From: SZUA-100 sp965248135
GTDB lineage: Bacteria; Pseudomonadota; Alphaproteobacteria; Rhizobiales; Rhizobiaceae
Direction of reading: 5' to 3'
Length of the DNA stretch: 60,733 bases
Assembly (NCBI GenBank): GCA_965248135.1
Contig: CBDFIN010000005.1
Coordinates: 1 to 60,733 of the forward strand
Below the pieces are notes generated by a model. It saw only the letters and a list, made by a program, of their open reading frames with translations. It did no database searches and had not been told where the DNA came from. The position numbers were made by a program, and so were the translations under genes. Within the stretch, counting starts at the first letter, position 1, and the number at the start of each line of letters is the position of its first letter. Positions 42,870-52,276 of this stretch are shown one piece after another.

Positions 42870-43784
42870 CTATTGCTTCGGCAGCAAAGATACCGGGGCG
42901 CTGAGTTTTTCTCGTCTTGGCGCCAGGGTTGACAGACCGGTGGTCGAGGCGAATTTTTTGCCGGCAAGCTCAATCGCCTCCAGCTTTTCTTCCACACTGG
43001 CGCGGCTGAAAGCGTTTTCCCGCCAGTCATTGATCCAGCGGAACCGGCCCTTGATGCGGCCACGGGTCGAATTGCCGACCGCCAGGGTCATCAACATCAG
43101 GCCATGCACCCTGCGACGGCGCAGGCCATCGCCTTCAAATAACATGCGGCCAAGCACCGCCTGGGCGGCTGGATGTTGTTTCTTGCTTGCCGCACGCAGC
43201 CAACGGGCCGCCTGTACGGGCTGTGGTTTCCCCATTTCGCCGTCGAGATAGATGCGGCCCAACCTATACTGAGCAACCGGATTGCCATAAAGGGCGGCGG
43301 CACGAAAATAATAGTCGGTCGCCTGGTAAATATCCGGCTTTATGCCACCCTTGGCGATGCCTTTGCGATAATAGTCGGCAACCGAAACAATAGCGTTGGA
43401 AACGAATGTACGATCACGCTGGCGCGGGCGGATTTCGGCATATTCGTCGGCGATCTCGCGGTACAGTTTGAAGGCGGTCAGGTCGTCGCGTGGCACGCCG
43501 TCGCCGGTCGCATACATGCGGCCCAATTTCCATTTCGCTGCCAGTTGATTTTTCGTCGCCGCATAACGAAACACGTCGGCGGCCTCGTTCTTGCGCCCGT
43601 CCTTGTAGGCGCGAAAGCCGAATTTCATAATCGCCAGCGGATTTTCATCCGCCTTAAACACCTTGCTTGGATCAAACGCCACGGACGGTGAAGCGGCCGA
43701 CACCAAAATCATGCCGGCAAGCGCCACAAAAGCAGCGCTGATGCGCCCAAACCGCGTATTAAACTGCAACTCACACATCCGCAT
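42870..43784 (-). CDS. exoR: Sel1-repeat protein, ExoR-like
   Basis: A 304-residue exported protein with a signal-like N-terminus (hydrophobic residues about 16-33, then SPSVAFDPS). Sel1-type repeats follow: KWKLGRMYATGDGVPRDDL, PVAQYRLGRIYLDGEMG and AQAVLGRMLFEGDG. Order and spacing match rhizobial ExoR, the periplasmic protein that holds the ChvG/ExoS sensor kinase off and so controls exopolysaccharide and motility. The C-terminus is longer than in S. meliloti ExoR. The ATG at 43784 overlaps the ilvD end by 14 bases; a second ATG is at 43778. Confidence 0.75.
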   Translation of the reverse strand: MRMCELQFNTRFGRISAAFVALAGMILVSAASPSVAFDPSKVFKADENPLAIMKFGFRAYKDGRKNEAADVFRYAATKNQLAAKWKLGRMYATGDGVPRDDLTAFKLYREIADEYAEIRPRQRDRTFVSNAIVSVADYYRKGIAKGGIKPDIYQATDYYFRAAALYGNPVAQYRLGRIYLDGEMGKPQPVQAARWLRAASKKQHPAAQAVLGRMLFEGDGLRRRRVHGLMLMTLAVGNSTRGRIKGRFRWINDWRENAFSRASVEEKLEAIELAGKKFASTTGLSTLAPRREKLSAPVSLLPKQ

Positions 43785-45495
43785 AACAGGACTTTTCCTT
43801 AAAACCGCCGGGATGGGTCACGGCGCCATCAACGGCAGGACCAACGCCTTGCGCATATTTCCAAATAGCCCCGGAACCAAAGTCGGTTTCCCGCGGTTGC
43901 CATTGTTTGCGACGGCTTTCCATTTCCTCATCGCTCAATTCGACCTCGATCAGGCCTTCAACTGCGTCGATATCGATCATGTCGCCGTCTTGCAGCAGCG
44001 CGATTGGACCGCCGACTGCGGCCTCCGGTCCGACATGGCCGATACAGAACCCTCGCGTGGCACCGGAAAAGCGGCCATCGGTAATAAGAGCGACCTTGTC
44101 GCCCATGCCCTGGCCGTAAAGAGCTGCCGTCGTTGACAGCATCTCGCGCATGCCCGGCCCGCCGCGCGGCCCCTCATAGCGGATAACCAGCACCTCGCCT
44201 TCCTTGTAGGCTTTATTGCTGACAGCATCAAAAGCCAGTTCCTCGCTGTCGAAACAACGAGCCGGCCCGCGGAATTTTTGATTATTCATGCCGGCAACTT
44301 TTACAATGGCCCCTTCCGGTGCCAGATTGCCCTTCAAACCGACAACACCGCCGGTTGGGGTGATCGGGCTGGAGGCCGGATAAACCACATCTTGATCATC
44401 ATTCCACTCAACATAATCCATGTTTTCGCCAATTGTGCGACCGGAAACGGTCATACAGTCTCCATGCAGAAATCCATTGTCGAGCAGGGTCTTCATCAAC
44501 AGCGGAATGCCGCCGACTTCGAACATGTCCTTGGCAACGTATTTGCCGCCCGGCTTCAAATCAGCGATATAGGGTGTCCGGCGGAATATCTCCGCCACAT
44601 CGAACAGGTCGAATTTGATACCTGCCTCGTGAGCGATCGCCGGCAGGTGCAGCGCTGCATTGGTAGAACCACCGGAGGCTGCCACCACAGTTGCAGCGTT
44701 TTCCAATGCCTTGAGCGTAACGATATCACGCGGGCGAATTTGTCTGGCAATCAGGTCCATAACCTTTTCGCCGGCAGTCATGCAAAACCGGTCGCGGATT
44801 TCGTAAGGCGCCGGCGCGCCGGCGGAATAGGGCAAGGCCAGACCAATGGCTTCCGATACGGTGGCCATGGTATTGGCGGTAAACTGGGCACCACAGGCAC
44901 CCGCCGATGGACAGGCCACCATTTCAAGCTCGTCGAGATCCTCATCCGACATCTTACCTACCGAATGCTGACCAACGGCCTCAAACAGGTCTTGCACGGT
45001 CACTGGCCGGCCATGAAAATTGCCCGGCAGGATCGACCCGCCATAGATGAATACCGATGGCACATTAAGCCGCACCATAGCCATCATCATGCCAGGCAGG
45101 CTTTTGTCACAACCGGCCAGGCCCACCAGCGCATCATAACAGTGACCCCGCATGGTCAATTCAACCGAATCGGCAATAACCTCGCGCGAAACCAGCGAAG
45201 ACTTCATGCCCTGATGGCCCATGGCGATGCCATCGGTCACGGTGATGGTGGTGAATTCGCGCGGTGTGCCATTGGCCGCTGATACGCCTTTTTTCACGGC
45301 CTGCGCCTGACGCATCAACGAGATATTGCAAGGCGCTGCTTCGTTCCAGCACGAGGCCACGCCCACCAGCGGCTGATGGATCTGCTCTTTGGTCAAACCC
45401 ATAGCGTAAAGATAAGAGCGGTGCGGCGCCCGGGCCGCCCCTTCGGTCACATATCGACTTGGTAGTTTGGCCTTGTTGAAAGTTTTAGCGTCCAT
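43771..45495 (-). CDS. ilvD: Dihydroxy-acid dehydratase IlvD
   Basis: A 574-residue iron-sulfur enzyme that makes the 2-keto acids of valine, leucine and isoleucine synthesis. Cluster cysteines are visible as C56 (NEAAPC), C129 (GCDKSLPGM) and C201 (PSAGACGAQF); ITDGRFSGATRG lies toward the end. The length is that of the shorter IlvD group. The exoR-like gene follows and overlaps, so the two may be cotranscribed. Confidence 0.94.
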   Translation of the reverse strand: MDAKTFNKAKLPSRYVTEGAARAPHRSYLYAMGLTKEQIHQPLVGVASCWNEAAPCNISLMRQAQAVKKGVSAANGTPREFTTITVTDGIAMGHQGMKSSLVSREVIADSVELTMRGHCYDALVGLAGCDKSLPGMMMAMVRLNVPSVFIYGGSILPGNFHGRPVTVQDLFEAVGQHSVGKMSDEDLDELEMVACPSAGACGAQFTANTMATVSEAIGLALPYSAGAPAPYEIRDRFCMTAGEKVMDLIARQIRPRDIVTLKALENAATVVAASGGSTNAALHLPAIAHEAGIKFDLFDVAEIFRRTPYIADLKPGGKYVAKDMFEVGGIPLLMKTLLDNGFLHGDCMTVSGRTIGENMDYVEWNDDQDVVYPASSPITPTGGVVGLKGNLAPEGAIVKVAGMNNQKFRGPARCFDSEELAFDAVSNKAYKEGEVLVIRYEGPRGGPGMREMLSTTAALYGQGMGDKVALITDGRFSGATRGFCIGHVGPEAAVGGPIALLQDGDMIDIDAVEGLIEVELSDEEMESRRKQWQPRETDFGSGAIWKYAQGVGPAVDGAVTHPGGFKEKSCYADV

Positions 45496-45882
45496 ATTGT
45501 CCTTTTCCCAGTAATGCTATCGCGCACCGATTTTTGAAACCGGTTTTTTAAAGCCATATTCTGACTTCCAGGAAAGCAACCAGGGTTCAGATTATCAGCT
45601 TTCACGCCTGATGGTCATTTGTGGTCGAAAAATGGCGAATTGACCCCGACCTTCTATAGCGGTAAACTTCTCAATAATCTGTTGCGGAAATAGCACATTG
45701 AGCGTTAACCGCGCCGGCGAAAGTGGGTCGGTGTGGATGAATGGCAGCAGGCACATTTTTTGTGGATCACAACCATTGCTTGAAAGCAATCGGCAGTGAA
45801 CGTATTGTGACTTTTATTTACCCCTCCGCAATCTGATATTCTGACCGAAATTCTGCCACCGTAAATTAGTCAGTCGCCTTAT
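45496..45882. other. Divergent intergenic region ilvD / MFS
   Basis: About 390 bp. The ilvD promoter must lie here. A hairpin ACCGATTT-ttg-AAACCGGT followed by six T (45526-45549) is oriented like a plus-strand terminator or an attenuator-like element, but no leader peptide with branched-chain codons was seen. A short minus-strand open frame (45595-45789) has no clear start signal. Confidence 0.4.
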
Positions 45883-47103
45883 ATGACACCACCTAAACCA
45901 GCCGTGACGTTTATTCTCATTACGGTGGTAATCAACATGCTGGGCATCGGCCTGGCGTGGCCCATATTGCCGAAACTGGTTGTGGAAATGACCACCGGTC
46001 CGGTGTCACAGGCAGCGGCGATTTATGGTTTGCTGGTATCCGGCTACGCCCTGATGCAGTTTGTTTTTGGCCCGTTATTAGGCATGTTGTCAGATCGGTT
46101 TGGGCGCCGACCGGTGTTGCTGGTGGCGCTTACCGGGCTTGGCATTGACTACATTATATTAACTCTGGCGCCGACCATCGCCTGGGTGACCGTGGGGCGC
46201 ATTGTCGCCGGCATTTTGGGGGCAACCGTTGCCACCGCAAATGCTTATATGGCCGATGTCACACCAAGGGAAAAACGCGCTTCTGCATTTGGCATGATAG
46301 GTGCTGCATTCGGGGTTGGCTTTGTCATCGGTCCGCTTATTGGTGGATTGCTCGGCGATATCGATCTTCGCTATCCATTTGTATTGGCAGCCACGCTGTC
46401 ATTGCTGAATGTGGTGTTTGGATTTTTTGTTCTGCCGGAATCATTGCCGGTCGAAAAGCGTCGTGCGATGCGGATCAAGGAAGCAAATCCATTGACTGCA
46501 CTGTTGCAAATTCGCCAATACGGTTCCGTCGCTGTGCTGATCAGCGCCCTGTTTCTTGCCGGTGTGGCACAGGCGGGCTTGCAAGGCATCTGGGTGCTGT
46601 GGAGCGGCGAACAGCTGGGTTGGGGGGTGGCGGAAGCCGGCTATTCGCTGGCCGTTGTCGGCATCGCCATGGTCTTTGTGCAAGGGGTTTTGGTGCGTAT
46701 TATCGTGCCAATATTCGGCGAGCGCCGTGTTATTTTTTTCGGATATTTTTTAAGTGCGCTGGCGTTCTTATATCTGCCATTCGTCACTTCGGGTTGGGTT
46801 GTCTATGCCGGCACCATTGTTCATATCATCGGCTGGGGCACTGCCGGGCCATCTTTGCAGGCGCTGATGTCGAAGGCTGTTCCGGAAGATCAGCAGGGTC
46901 TGCTGCAAGGCACGGTTTCCAGCGTCAACAGCATCGGTTTGATTGTCGGCCCGCTGCTGGCATCGCAGGTATTTGCCCTGTTTACCGGCAGATTTGCCCA
47001 TCTCGGATTTCCAGGCGCCTGGTATTTTGTCGGCTCGGCGCTGTTTATGCTGGCGATGTTAGTGATTGCCATCGACACTATTAAACGACGACGGCTGTAT
47101 TGA
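45883..47103 (+). CDS. MFS drug-type efflux transporter (TetA-like)
   Basis: A 406-residue protein with about twelve hydrophobic helices. Motif A GMLSDRFGRRPVLL is at about residues 67-80, and the GAAFGVGFVIGPLIGGLLG motif C is near 145-163, as in TetA-type proton antiporters. TetA itself is not certain; many such proteins export other compounds. It stands alone, divergent from ilvD. Confidence 0.88.
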   Translation: MTPPKPAVTFILITVVINMLGIGLAWPILPKLVVEMTTGPVSQAAAIYGLLVSGYALMQFVFGPLLGMLSDRFGRRPVLLVALTGLGIDYIILTLAPTIAWVTVGRIVAGILGATVATANAYMADVTPREKRASAFGMIGAAFGVGFVIGPLIGGLLGDIDLRYPFVLAATLSLLNVVFGFFVLPESLPVEKRRAMRIKEANPLTALLQIRQYGSVAVLISALFLAGVAQAGLQGIWVLWSGEQLGWGVAEAGYSLAVVGIAMVFVQGVLVRIIVPIFGERRVIFFGYFLSALAFLYLPFVTSGWVVYAGTIVHIIGWGTAGPSLQALMSKAVPEDQQGLLQGTVSSVNSIGLIVGPLLASQVFALFTGRFAHLGFPGAWYFVGSALFMLAMLVIAIDTIKRRRLY

Positions 47104-47735
47104 GCAAATCGCGAACGGGTTCGATGGTTGTTGCCGAATCGGTTTGACATGGAAAAATACCACCCAACGTTTAGTCGGTCCGGTAACTACCCGGTCAGGT
47201 TTCTACCCGCCGATTAGTCATCGCCACGTCAACACGCGCTTGCGTTCAACGGCCGGCTTGATTGCCCGGTTTTATTTTCAGCCAACACAACCGAAACCGC
47301 ACAAATCTCGATTTGGTGTGCCGGCATTTTATCCCCAGCCCGACTCAGGTAAATTGCATGTCAAATGATTTATTTAGATTTTTTTTGTGACCGGTTTCAA
47401 AGGCACACGGTGGTCAATTATTTGATCACTGCCCAAGGTTTTCCTGCAATTTTCGACGTGAAATCGCAATTTTTTTACCCGCTCAACATCTAGTGGGCGA
47501 CGAAACTGCCGCCGCTATCCCTTGACGAAAAAAACCGAATTGGAGTAATTTGATTCCTGTTGTTAATATGTACTTGCCGGCGTGTTTTGAGACCGGCCAA
47601 GCTTAGTCTTCTTAATTGCCCCAAGGGCACTGCATCTCCATCACTTGTCGATGCCTGTCATCACCGGGTCGGGGTTTTGTGGTTTGAATTCGGGCATATC
47701 GGTTGTGCAATAAACCTGTTGGTAAGGAATTGTTA

Positions 47736-47782
47736 ACACAATATCTTGTAGCTTTGTCGAGGTGATATACAATATGTTGGTT
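47736..47782 (+). promoter_or_regulatory. Tandem NrdR boxes upstream of nrdJ
   Basis: ACACAATATCTTGTAG (47736-47751) matches 13 of 16 positions of the NrdR consensus ACACWATATATWGTGT, and ATACAATATGTTGGTT (47767-47782) matches 12. The starts are 31 bp apart, about three helical turns, the spacing expected for paired NrdR sites. This predicts repression of nrdJ by the ATP/dATP-sensing NrdR. Confidence 0.75.
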
Positions 47783-47860
47783 TCGGCCTTGCTCGCAATG
47801 AGAGGCGACTGATTTGAGACTGTAGGATCAGCGTATTGTAGCAGTTGGGTACCAGAAGAA

Positions 47861-47918
47861 GAAAATCGGTGGGTTTTGTGGTATGATGTATCTATCAATT
47901 GCACAAAATGCCGATTTC
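47861..47918 (+). promoter_or_regulatory. Leader hairpin upstream of nrdJ
   Basis: The arms GAAAATCGG (47861-47869) and CCGATTTC (47911-47918), plus TTTTGTG (47874-47880) and CACAAAA (47902-47908), form a two-part stem 46 bp before the nrdJ start. It is not followed by a T run and does not match the cobalamin riboswitch core. Role unknown. Confidence 0.4.
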
Positions 47919-47964
47919 TCAAGCAAGCAAATAATATAATAATCGGCACGTGGGACAACCGGCC

Positions 47965-50900
47965 ATGAAAATAGACAGACATTACACCAAAGAAGGTCAA
48001 TCTCCCTACGCGGACATCGAATTCCGCACGACCACCAGCGAAATCAAGAACCCCGATGGGTCCGTTGTATTTCGACTGCAGGACATCGAAGTACCCAAGA
48101 ATTACAGCCAGGTGGCAAGTGACATTCTGGCGCAGAAATATTTCCGCAAGGCGGGAGTACCTGCCCGGCTGAAACGGGTGGAAGAAAATTCGGTCCCCTC
48201 GTGGCTATGGCGCTCAGAAGCAGACAGGGAAGCCTTAAGCGAGTTGCCCAAGAATGACCGCTACATTTCCGAAATGTCAGGCAAGCAGGTGTTTTCGCGA
48301 CTGGCCGGAACCTGGACATACTGGGGCTGGAAGGGTGGCTATTTCGGCGACGAGCAGGATGCCCGCACCTTCTATGATGAATTGTGCTATATGTTGTGCA
48401 CCCAGAAAGCGGCGCCAAATTCGCCCCAGTGGTTTAACACCGGCCTGCATTGGGCCTATGGCATCGACGGCCCTGCCCAGGGGCACCATTATGTCGATTT
48501 CAACACGGGCAAGCTGACCAAATCAAAATCATCCTACGAGCACCCGCAACCGCATGCCTGTTTTATCCAGTCGATCAAGGACGATCTGGTCAATGATGGT
48601 GGCATCATGGACCTTTGGGTACGTGAGGCGCGGCTGTTTAAATATGGTTCGGGCACCGGCACGAACTTCTCCCATATCCGCGGTGAAAACGAACCACTTT
48701 CCGGTGGCGGCAAGTCTTCCGGTTTGATGTCGTTCCTCAAGATCGGCGACCGCGCAGCCGGCGCCATCAAATCCGGCGGCACCACCAGGCGGGCCGCCAA
48801 AATGGTGGTGGTTGATATCGACCATCCCGATATCGAGGATTATATCAACTGGAAGGTGCGAGAAGAGCAGAAAGTGGCGGCGATCGTCACCGGCTCGAAG
48901 CTTGTGTCCAAACACATGACCGCGATCATGAAGGCCTGCGTCAATTGCAAGGGCCCTGGCGATGATTGTTTTGATCCGGCGAAAAACCCGGCTCTGAAGC
49001 GCGAGATTCGCGCCGCCAAGAAGGCGCAAGTACTGGAAAACTACATCCAGCGGGTAATCCAGCTGGCCCGCCAGGGTTATACCGACATCAAATTTCCGGT
49101 TTACAACACCGACTGGGATTCCGAAGCTTATCTCACCGTATCAGGACAAAACTCCAACAATTCCGTGTCGGTGAGCGATGGTTTTTTGAAAGCGGTTGAA
49201 GAGGACGGCGATTGGCAACTTATCGCCCGCAAGGACCGTTCGGTGACCAAATCGCTGAAGGCCCGAGAATTGTGGGATCAGATCGGCAGCGCAGCGTGGG
49301 CATCTGCCGATCCTGGCCTGCATTTCAATACCACTATGAACGAGTGGCATACCTGCCCATCATCCGGGCCAATCCGCGCCTCTAATCCTTGCTCGGAATA
49401 TATGTTCCTTGATGATACGGCCTGCAATTTAGCCTCGATGAACCTGCTTCAGTTCCGCCACAAGAATGCCAGCCCCGGCGATCTCGGTTTTAATATTGAC
49501 GCCTTCGAACATGCCTCCCGCTTGTGGATGATTGTGCTTGAAATTTCGGTTCTGATGGCCCAGTTCCCGTCGCGGCAAATTGCCAAATTGTCGTATCGCT
49601 ACCGCACCACTGGTCTTGGTTTTGCCAATATCGGCGGTCTGCTGATGACCAGCGGCATTGCCTATGATTCCGCCGAGGGCCGGGCTATTTGCGGCGCCAT
49701 TAGTGCTATCATGACCGGCGTTTGCTATGCGACCTCGGCCGAGATGGCGGGTGAGCAAGGCCCCTTCCTCGGCTACGAGCCCAATGCCGACGCCATGGCA
49801 CGGGTGATGCGTAATCACCGTCGCGCCGCCTATGGCGAACATGATAATTATGAGGAACTCAGCGTCAATCCGGTGCCGCTTGATCATGATGCGATTGCTC
49901 AACAGGATCTGGTGACCCGTGCCTGCGACGCCTGGGACAAGGCGCTGGAGTTGGGCGGCAAACATGGTTATCGCAATGCCCAGACGACAGTGATTGCACC
50001 GACCGGCACCATTGGTCTGGTGATGGATTGTGACACCACCGGCATTGAACCCGATTTTGCTCTGGTGAAATTCAAGAAACTTGCGGGCGGCGGCTATTTC
50101 AAGATCATCAACCGGGCCGTGCCCGAGGCGCTGAAAAACCTTGGTTATGATGAGGGCGAGATCGGCGAAATCATTGATTATGCGGTCGGTCGCGGCACGC
50201 TTAACAGCGCTCCCGGTATCGATCATCAAAAACTAAGGGAAAAAGGCTTTACCGACGAAAAGATCGAGGCAATCGAAAGCGGTCTGATCTCGGCTTTTGA
50301 CATCAAGTTTGTGTTCAACAAGTTTACCCTTGGCGAGAAATTCTGTACCGAAACCCTGGGGCTTGACGCGGCCAGTCTTGATGATTTCAGCTTTGATCTT
50401 CTGGCCGCCGTCGGCTTTTTCAAGGCTGATATCGAAACTGCCAATCTTTATTGTTGCGGTGCGATGACGCTTGAGGGCGCGCCTAATCTAAAGCCGCAAC
50501 ATCTGGCGGTATTCGACTGCGCCACGCCATGCGGCCGCATTGGCAAACGTTCGCTGTCGGCTGAAAGCCATATCCGCATGATGGCGGCGGCGCAGCCGTT
50601 TATTTCAGGTGCTATTTCAAAGACCATCAACATGCCGAACACCGCATCGGTAACCGATTGCACCGATGCCTATATGCTTTCCTGGAAACTCGGGGTGAAG
50701 GCCAATGCGCTTTACCGCGATGGTTCAAAGCTATCCCAACCGCTCAATTCCTCACTTATCGAGGATGAGGACGACGAGGATGTGATAGAAGAACTGATCG
50801 CCGCACCGGCTGCAGCGCGGGTGCCCGTGGTGGCAGAAAAGATCGTCGAAAAAATCGTCGAGCGCACCATGGGCGAGCGTGAAAAGCTCTCCCATCGCCG

Positions 50901-51690
50901 CAAAGGTTACACCCAAAAGGCCATTGTCGGCGGCCACAAGGTCTATCTTAGAACCGGCGAATATGACGACGGCAGACTGGGCGAGATTTTCATCGACATG
51001 CACAAAGAAGGTGCCGCCTTCCGTGCCATGATGAATAATTTCGCCATATCCATTTCGCTTGGCCTGCAATATGGTGTGCCGCTGGAGGAATATGTCGAGG
51101 CATTCACTTTCACCAAGTTTGAACCGGCCGGTCTGGTGCAGGGCAATGATGCGATCAAAAATGCTCACTCGATACTGGACTACACCTTCCGCGAACTGGC
51201 GATTTCCTATCTCGGTCGCAACGACCTTGCGCATGTGGACATCTCGAATTTCAGCAGCACCGCGCTTGGCAAGGGCGTCAAGGACGGCAAGGTTCCGGTC
51301 CATTCAACCGGGCTGGTGCGCAGCCAGAAACCCTATGTGGTGCCAAGCGACGAACCGGCGGGTTCTGCCACCGGGCCGGCGCCGAAGGGATCGGGCGAAT
51401 TGACCACTAGAGCGATAGCGATTGCCGCCAATACCAATATGGCCGCAACTGCCCAGGCGCTGGCCTTCAAGCGCGATCTCAATGTGGAAGAAGCACAGGA
51501 AGCGGTGGTGGAATTTGCCGAAGAACAGGCCGCCAGTACCGATATTCAGACCAAACATGAGCGGCGGGCAAAATCGATCATGCAGGGTTATACCGGTGAT
51601 GCCTGTGGCGAATGTTCGAATTTCACCATGGTGCGCAATGGCACCTGCCTTAAATGCGACGCCTGTGGTGCGACCAACGGGTGCAGTTGA
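47965..51690 (+). CDS. nrdJ: Vitamin B12-dependent ribonucleotide reductase NrdJ
   Basis: A 1241-residue class II reductase that makes deoxynucleotides with adenosylcobalamin in place of an oxygen-dependent radical. The ATG at 47965 (MKIDRHYTKEG) matches the usual start of the alphaproteobacterial enzyme; an upstream GTG at 47950 is less likely. The active-site NPCSE motif lies near residue 474 (ASNPCSEYMFL). The C-terminus has a zinc-ribbon-like CGEC...CLKCDACG end, which normally takes electrons from thioredoxin. Length agrees with rhizobial NrdJ. The gene is monocistronic. Regulation by NrdR is predicted from the two upstream boxes. Confidence 0.96.
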   Translation: MKIDRHYTKEGQSPYADIEFRTTTSEIKNPDGSVVFRLQDIEVPKNYSQVASDILAQKYFRKAGVPARLKRVEENSVPSWLWRSEADREALSELPKNDRYISEMSGKQVFSRLAGTWTYWGWKGGYFGDEQDARTFYDELCYMLCTQKAAPNSPQWFNTGLHWAYGIDGPAQGHHYVDFNTGKLTKSKSSYEHPQPHACFIQSIKDDLVNDGGIMDLWVREARLFKYGSGTGTNFSHIRGENEPLSGGGKSSGLMSFLKIGDRAAGAIKSGGTTRRAAKMVVVDIDHPDIEDYINWKVREEQKVAAIVTGSKLVSKHMTAIMKACVNCKGPGDDCFDPAKNPALKREIRAAKKAQVLENYIQRVIQLARQGYTDIKFPVYNTDWDSEAYLTVSGQNSNNSVSVSDGFLKAVEEDGDWQLIARKDRSVTKSLKARELWDQIGSAAWASADPGLHFNTTMNEWHTCPSSGPIRASNPCSEYMFLDDTACNLASMNLLQFRHKNASPGDLGFNIDAFEHASRLWMIVLEISVLMAQFPSRQIAKLSYRYRTTGLGFANIGGLLMTSGIAYDSAEGRAICGAISAIMTGVCYATSAEMAGEQGPFLGYEPNADAMARVMRNHRRAAYGEHDNYEELSVNPVPLDHDAIAQQDLVTRACDAWDKALELGGKHGYRNAQTTVIAPTGTIGLVMDCDTTGIEPDFALVKFKKLAGGGYFKIINRAVPEALKNLGYDEGEIGEIIDYAVGRGTLNSAPGIDHQKLREKGFTDEKIEAIESGLISAFDIKFVFNKFTLGEKFCTETLGLDAASLDDFSFDLLAAVGFFKADIETANLYCCGAMTLEGAPNLKPQHLAVFDCATPCGRIGKRSLSAESHIRMMAAAQPFISGAISKTINMPNTASVTDCTDAYMLSWKLGVKANALYRDGSKLSQPLNSSLIEDEDDEDVIEELIAAPAAARVPVVAEKIVEKIVERTMGEREKLSHRRKGYTQKAIVGGHKVYLRTGEYDDGRLGEIFIDMHKEGAAFRAMMNNFAISISLGLQYGVPLEEYVEAFTFTKFEPAGLVQGNDAIKNAHSILDYTFRELAISYLGRNDLAHVDISNFSSTALGKGVKDGKVPVHSTGLVRSQKPYVVPSDEPAGSATGPAPKGSGELTTRAIAIAANTNMAATAQALAFKRDLNVEEAQEAVVEFAEEQAASTDIQTKHERRAKSIMQGYTGDACGECSNFTMVRNGTCLKCDACGATNGCS

Positions 51691-52276
51691 GGAAATAGTG
51701 AATACATATCTAAGGCAAGCTAACGCTAACACATTGATGTTGTTGCCATTCACCTTGAAAACTTTGGATCAACACCAACTCAATTCGTCATTCTTGTGCT
51801 TGTCACAGGAATCCATTCCTCAAAACCCGCCTAAAACCACAAATTTCGAGACTACTTGATTGTGGAGAGGCATGGATCCCTACAACGAGTGCAGGGATGA
51901 TGGAATACACGGGGCTTATCTTCACCCTATATTCCAAATCTTCGCTGGCAAATTATCCCATCGAAAAACGGGACGCCATCGGCACCCATTTTTGTTTTCT
52001 ATTCCCCGGCGTTTCGCGCGCCAACAGATTTGTAAATCCGACGTTCTTCCTCCTCCAAACCTCCCCCTTGTGGGGAGATCGAAGGCGTCTTTAGACCTCT
52101 TCGGGTGGGGGTAAATCCCTCAAATATCATATCAAGCAATTGTTTGTACACAATACCCCCACCCGAACACTGCTTGCGCAATGTTCGACCTCCCCACAAG
52201 GGGGAGGTGGAGGCCGGCATAATTGGCAGGCCGAACCAGTTTATCTAACGGCGTTAGGTACCAGGCCCAAACTAAC
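51691..52276. other. Intergenic region between nrdJ and the BMP gene
   Basis: About 590 bp between convergent genes. The later part is dominated by a 150-bp inverted repeat (52060-52207). The first 350 bp show no gene; the short open frames lack start signals. Confidence 0.55.
52060..52207. repeat. Long nested inverted repeat, alphaproteobacterial intergenic type
   Basis: The outer arms (52060-52082 starting CCTCCCCCTTGTGGGGAG, and 52185-52207) match at 22 of 23 positions. A second perfect 14-bp pair TTCGGGTGGGGGTA (52100-52113) and TACCCCCACCCGAA (52154-52167) lies inside. Repeats of this CTCCCC/GGGGAG kind are scattered in Hyphomicrobiales genomes. It can form one large hairpin between the convergent nrdJ and BMP genes. 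Confidence 0.85.

Larger units (their letters stand above)
47104..47964. other. Long upstream region of nrdJ
   Basis: About 860 bp without a convincing gene. It holds the two NrdR boxes (47736-47782) and a leader hairpin (47861-47918). The first 400 bp contain no structure I can name. The minus-strand open frame 47641-48000 overlaps these sites and the nrdJ start and is probably spurious. Confidence 0.6.

Noticed and set aside
47783..47964. Cobalamin riboswitch before nrdJ
   Set aside because: Only a GGCGACTG string resembles part of the B12 box; the core and the usual helices are not found.
47641..48000. Minus-strand gene in the nrdJ upstream region
   Set aside because: It overlaps the nrdJ start and the NrdR boxes, has no ribosome site or recognisable domain, and is likely a chance frame.
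49429..50229. 266-codon minus-strand open frame opposite nrdJ
   Set aside because: It lies entirely inside nrdJ and has no domain features; it reflects codon bias of the real gene.
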